Assembly (NCBI GenBank): GCA_002441545.1
Contig: DJWL01000064.1
Span: 3,830 to 47,356 of the forward strand
DNA: 43,527 bases
Source of the DNA: Flavobacteriaceae bacterium UBA6231
Lineage (GTDB): Bacteria > Bacteroidota > Bacteroidia > Flavobacteriales > Flavobacteriaceae
Reading direction: 5' to 3'
Shown: one piece after another, positions 43,351 through 43,527 of the stretch
Layout: each line of letters begins with the position of its first letter
Position numbering within the stretch: position 1 is the first letter of the stretch
The notes under the pieces: generated by a model
Database searches by the model: none
Told to the model about the DNA's origin: nothing
What the model saw: only the letters and a program-made list of their open reading frames with translations
Position numbers and translations under genes: made by a program

Positions 43351-43397
43351 TAGCGGGAACTGGACTCAAACTAGTTACTTTCAGGTTATGAGCCCGA
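43351..43397 (-). pseudogene. 3' fragment of tRNA-Met (CAT)
   Basis: On the minus strand the sequence gives an anticodon arm (TCGGG-CTCATAA-CCTGA, anticodon CAT), a variable loop, a T arm with TTTGAGT loop and one mismatch in the stem, and the 3' acceptor strand TCCCGCTA. The matching 5' acceptor strand and the D arm are missing upstream, where only AT-rich unrelated sequence is found. It is therefore a truncated tRNA gene, such as integrative elements leave at tRNA attachment sites. Confidence 0.7.
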
Positions 43398-43527
43398 AAA
43401 TTCAAAGACTAACCTTAAAGTTATGAAAAATGAGTGATTCGGTGAGTATAAAATAAAAATAAACTTTATTTAATTGATTTTCAATTGATTAAAAATGTTT
43501 AGATATTCCCACCTTGAGTACATCTTG
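43398..43527. other. right-edge DNA
   Basis: AT-rich sequence with no assignable gene. Short minus-strand frames enter from the right edge, but they are too short to identify. Confidence 0.3.

Noticed and set aside
43351..43397. complete tRNA gene
   Set aside because: The 5' acceptor strand and D arm are absent, so it is a fragment and not a functional tRNA.
43460..43527. end of an integrase gene entering from the right edge
   Set aside because: Short minus-strand frames exist, but fewer than 20 residues are visible and none matches a known integrase end with confidence.

Overview
The window reads as an AT-rich chromosomal segment of a marine Bacteroidetes bacterium, most likely a member of the Flavobacteriaceae. 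The reasons are the SusC/SusD pair, type IX secretion (T9SS) C-terminal tails (YPNPS/FPNPS motifs), promoters of the TTG-N19-TAnnTTTG type, and a complete alginate degradation locus. Species cannot be named from the sequence alone.

Left part (about 1-13,730): accessory DNA. A deleted N-acetylmuramoyl-L-alanine amidase pseudogene lies at the far left. A long minus-strand run (7278 down to 504) then encodes small secreted, membrane and nuclease proteins: a 241-aa secreted protein, two tiny proteins (49 and 45 aa), HNH nuclease, TM2 protein, Cys-rich SH3 protein, a small membrane protein, a TerB-like protein, a coiled-coil membrane protein, a vWA-like lipoprotein, a DUF4236 protein, a staphylococcal-type nuclease and an Ada-like metal-binding protein. 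Upstream of it is a minus-strand operon of a 54-aa Cys-Cys/Pro-rich lipopeptide, a TPR sensor kinase and a LuxR-type response regulator. Palindromic hairpins with a shared TTACGG-NATN-CCGTAA core recur between these genes. A plus-strand orphan membrane protein, a hipBA toxin-antitoxin pair with a clear palindromic operator, and a DnaC/IstB-like ATPase follow. Remnants (Crp/Fnr pseudogene, tRNA-Met fragment at the far right) point to past integration and decay.

Right part (about 14,940-43,010): an alginate utilization locus. The plus-strand operon encodes SusC, SusD, PL6 lyase, an IPT-domain surface lipoprotein, an SDR reductase (DEH to KDG), a sialate-O-acetylesterase-like enzyme, a PL7 lipoprotein, an alpha/beta esterase, a secreted leucine-rich-repeat protein, a triple fusion (esterase-PL7-LRR-T9SS tail), a second PL6 with T9SS tail, and a last heparin-lyase-I-like protein. 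Converging on it from the minus strand are eda, a PPi-type phosphofructokinase, KDG kinase, an MFS hexuronate transporter and a GntR/FadR regulator. Further right is a PL17-kdgF operon. Secreted and surface lyases would cut alginate, SusCD imports oligomers, PL17 releases monomers, KdgF linearises them to DEH, the MFS carrier brings DEH into the cytoplasm, and SDR, KDG kinase and Eda give pyruvate plus glyceraldehyde-3-phosphate. The PPi-PFK links this to gluconeogenesis or glycolysis.

All three locus promoters carry the same layout: a TAnnTTTG -7 box whose end overlaps the first of two or three 12-bp GntR-type palindromes (TTGGTTTACCAA) spaced exactly 13 bp apart. This makes a single regulon under the local GntR protein very likely. 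The most unusual aspects are the three esterase modules in an alginate locus (possible use of O-acetylated bacterial alginate), the LRR module found both alone and fused to esterase-PL7, the terminal PL-like protein of uncertain substrate, and the TerB/coiled-coil-membrane/vWA cassette on the left.
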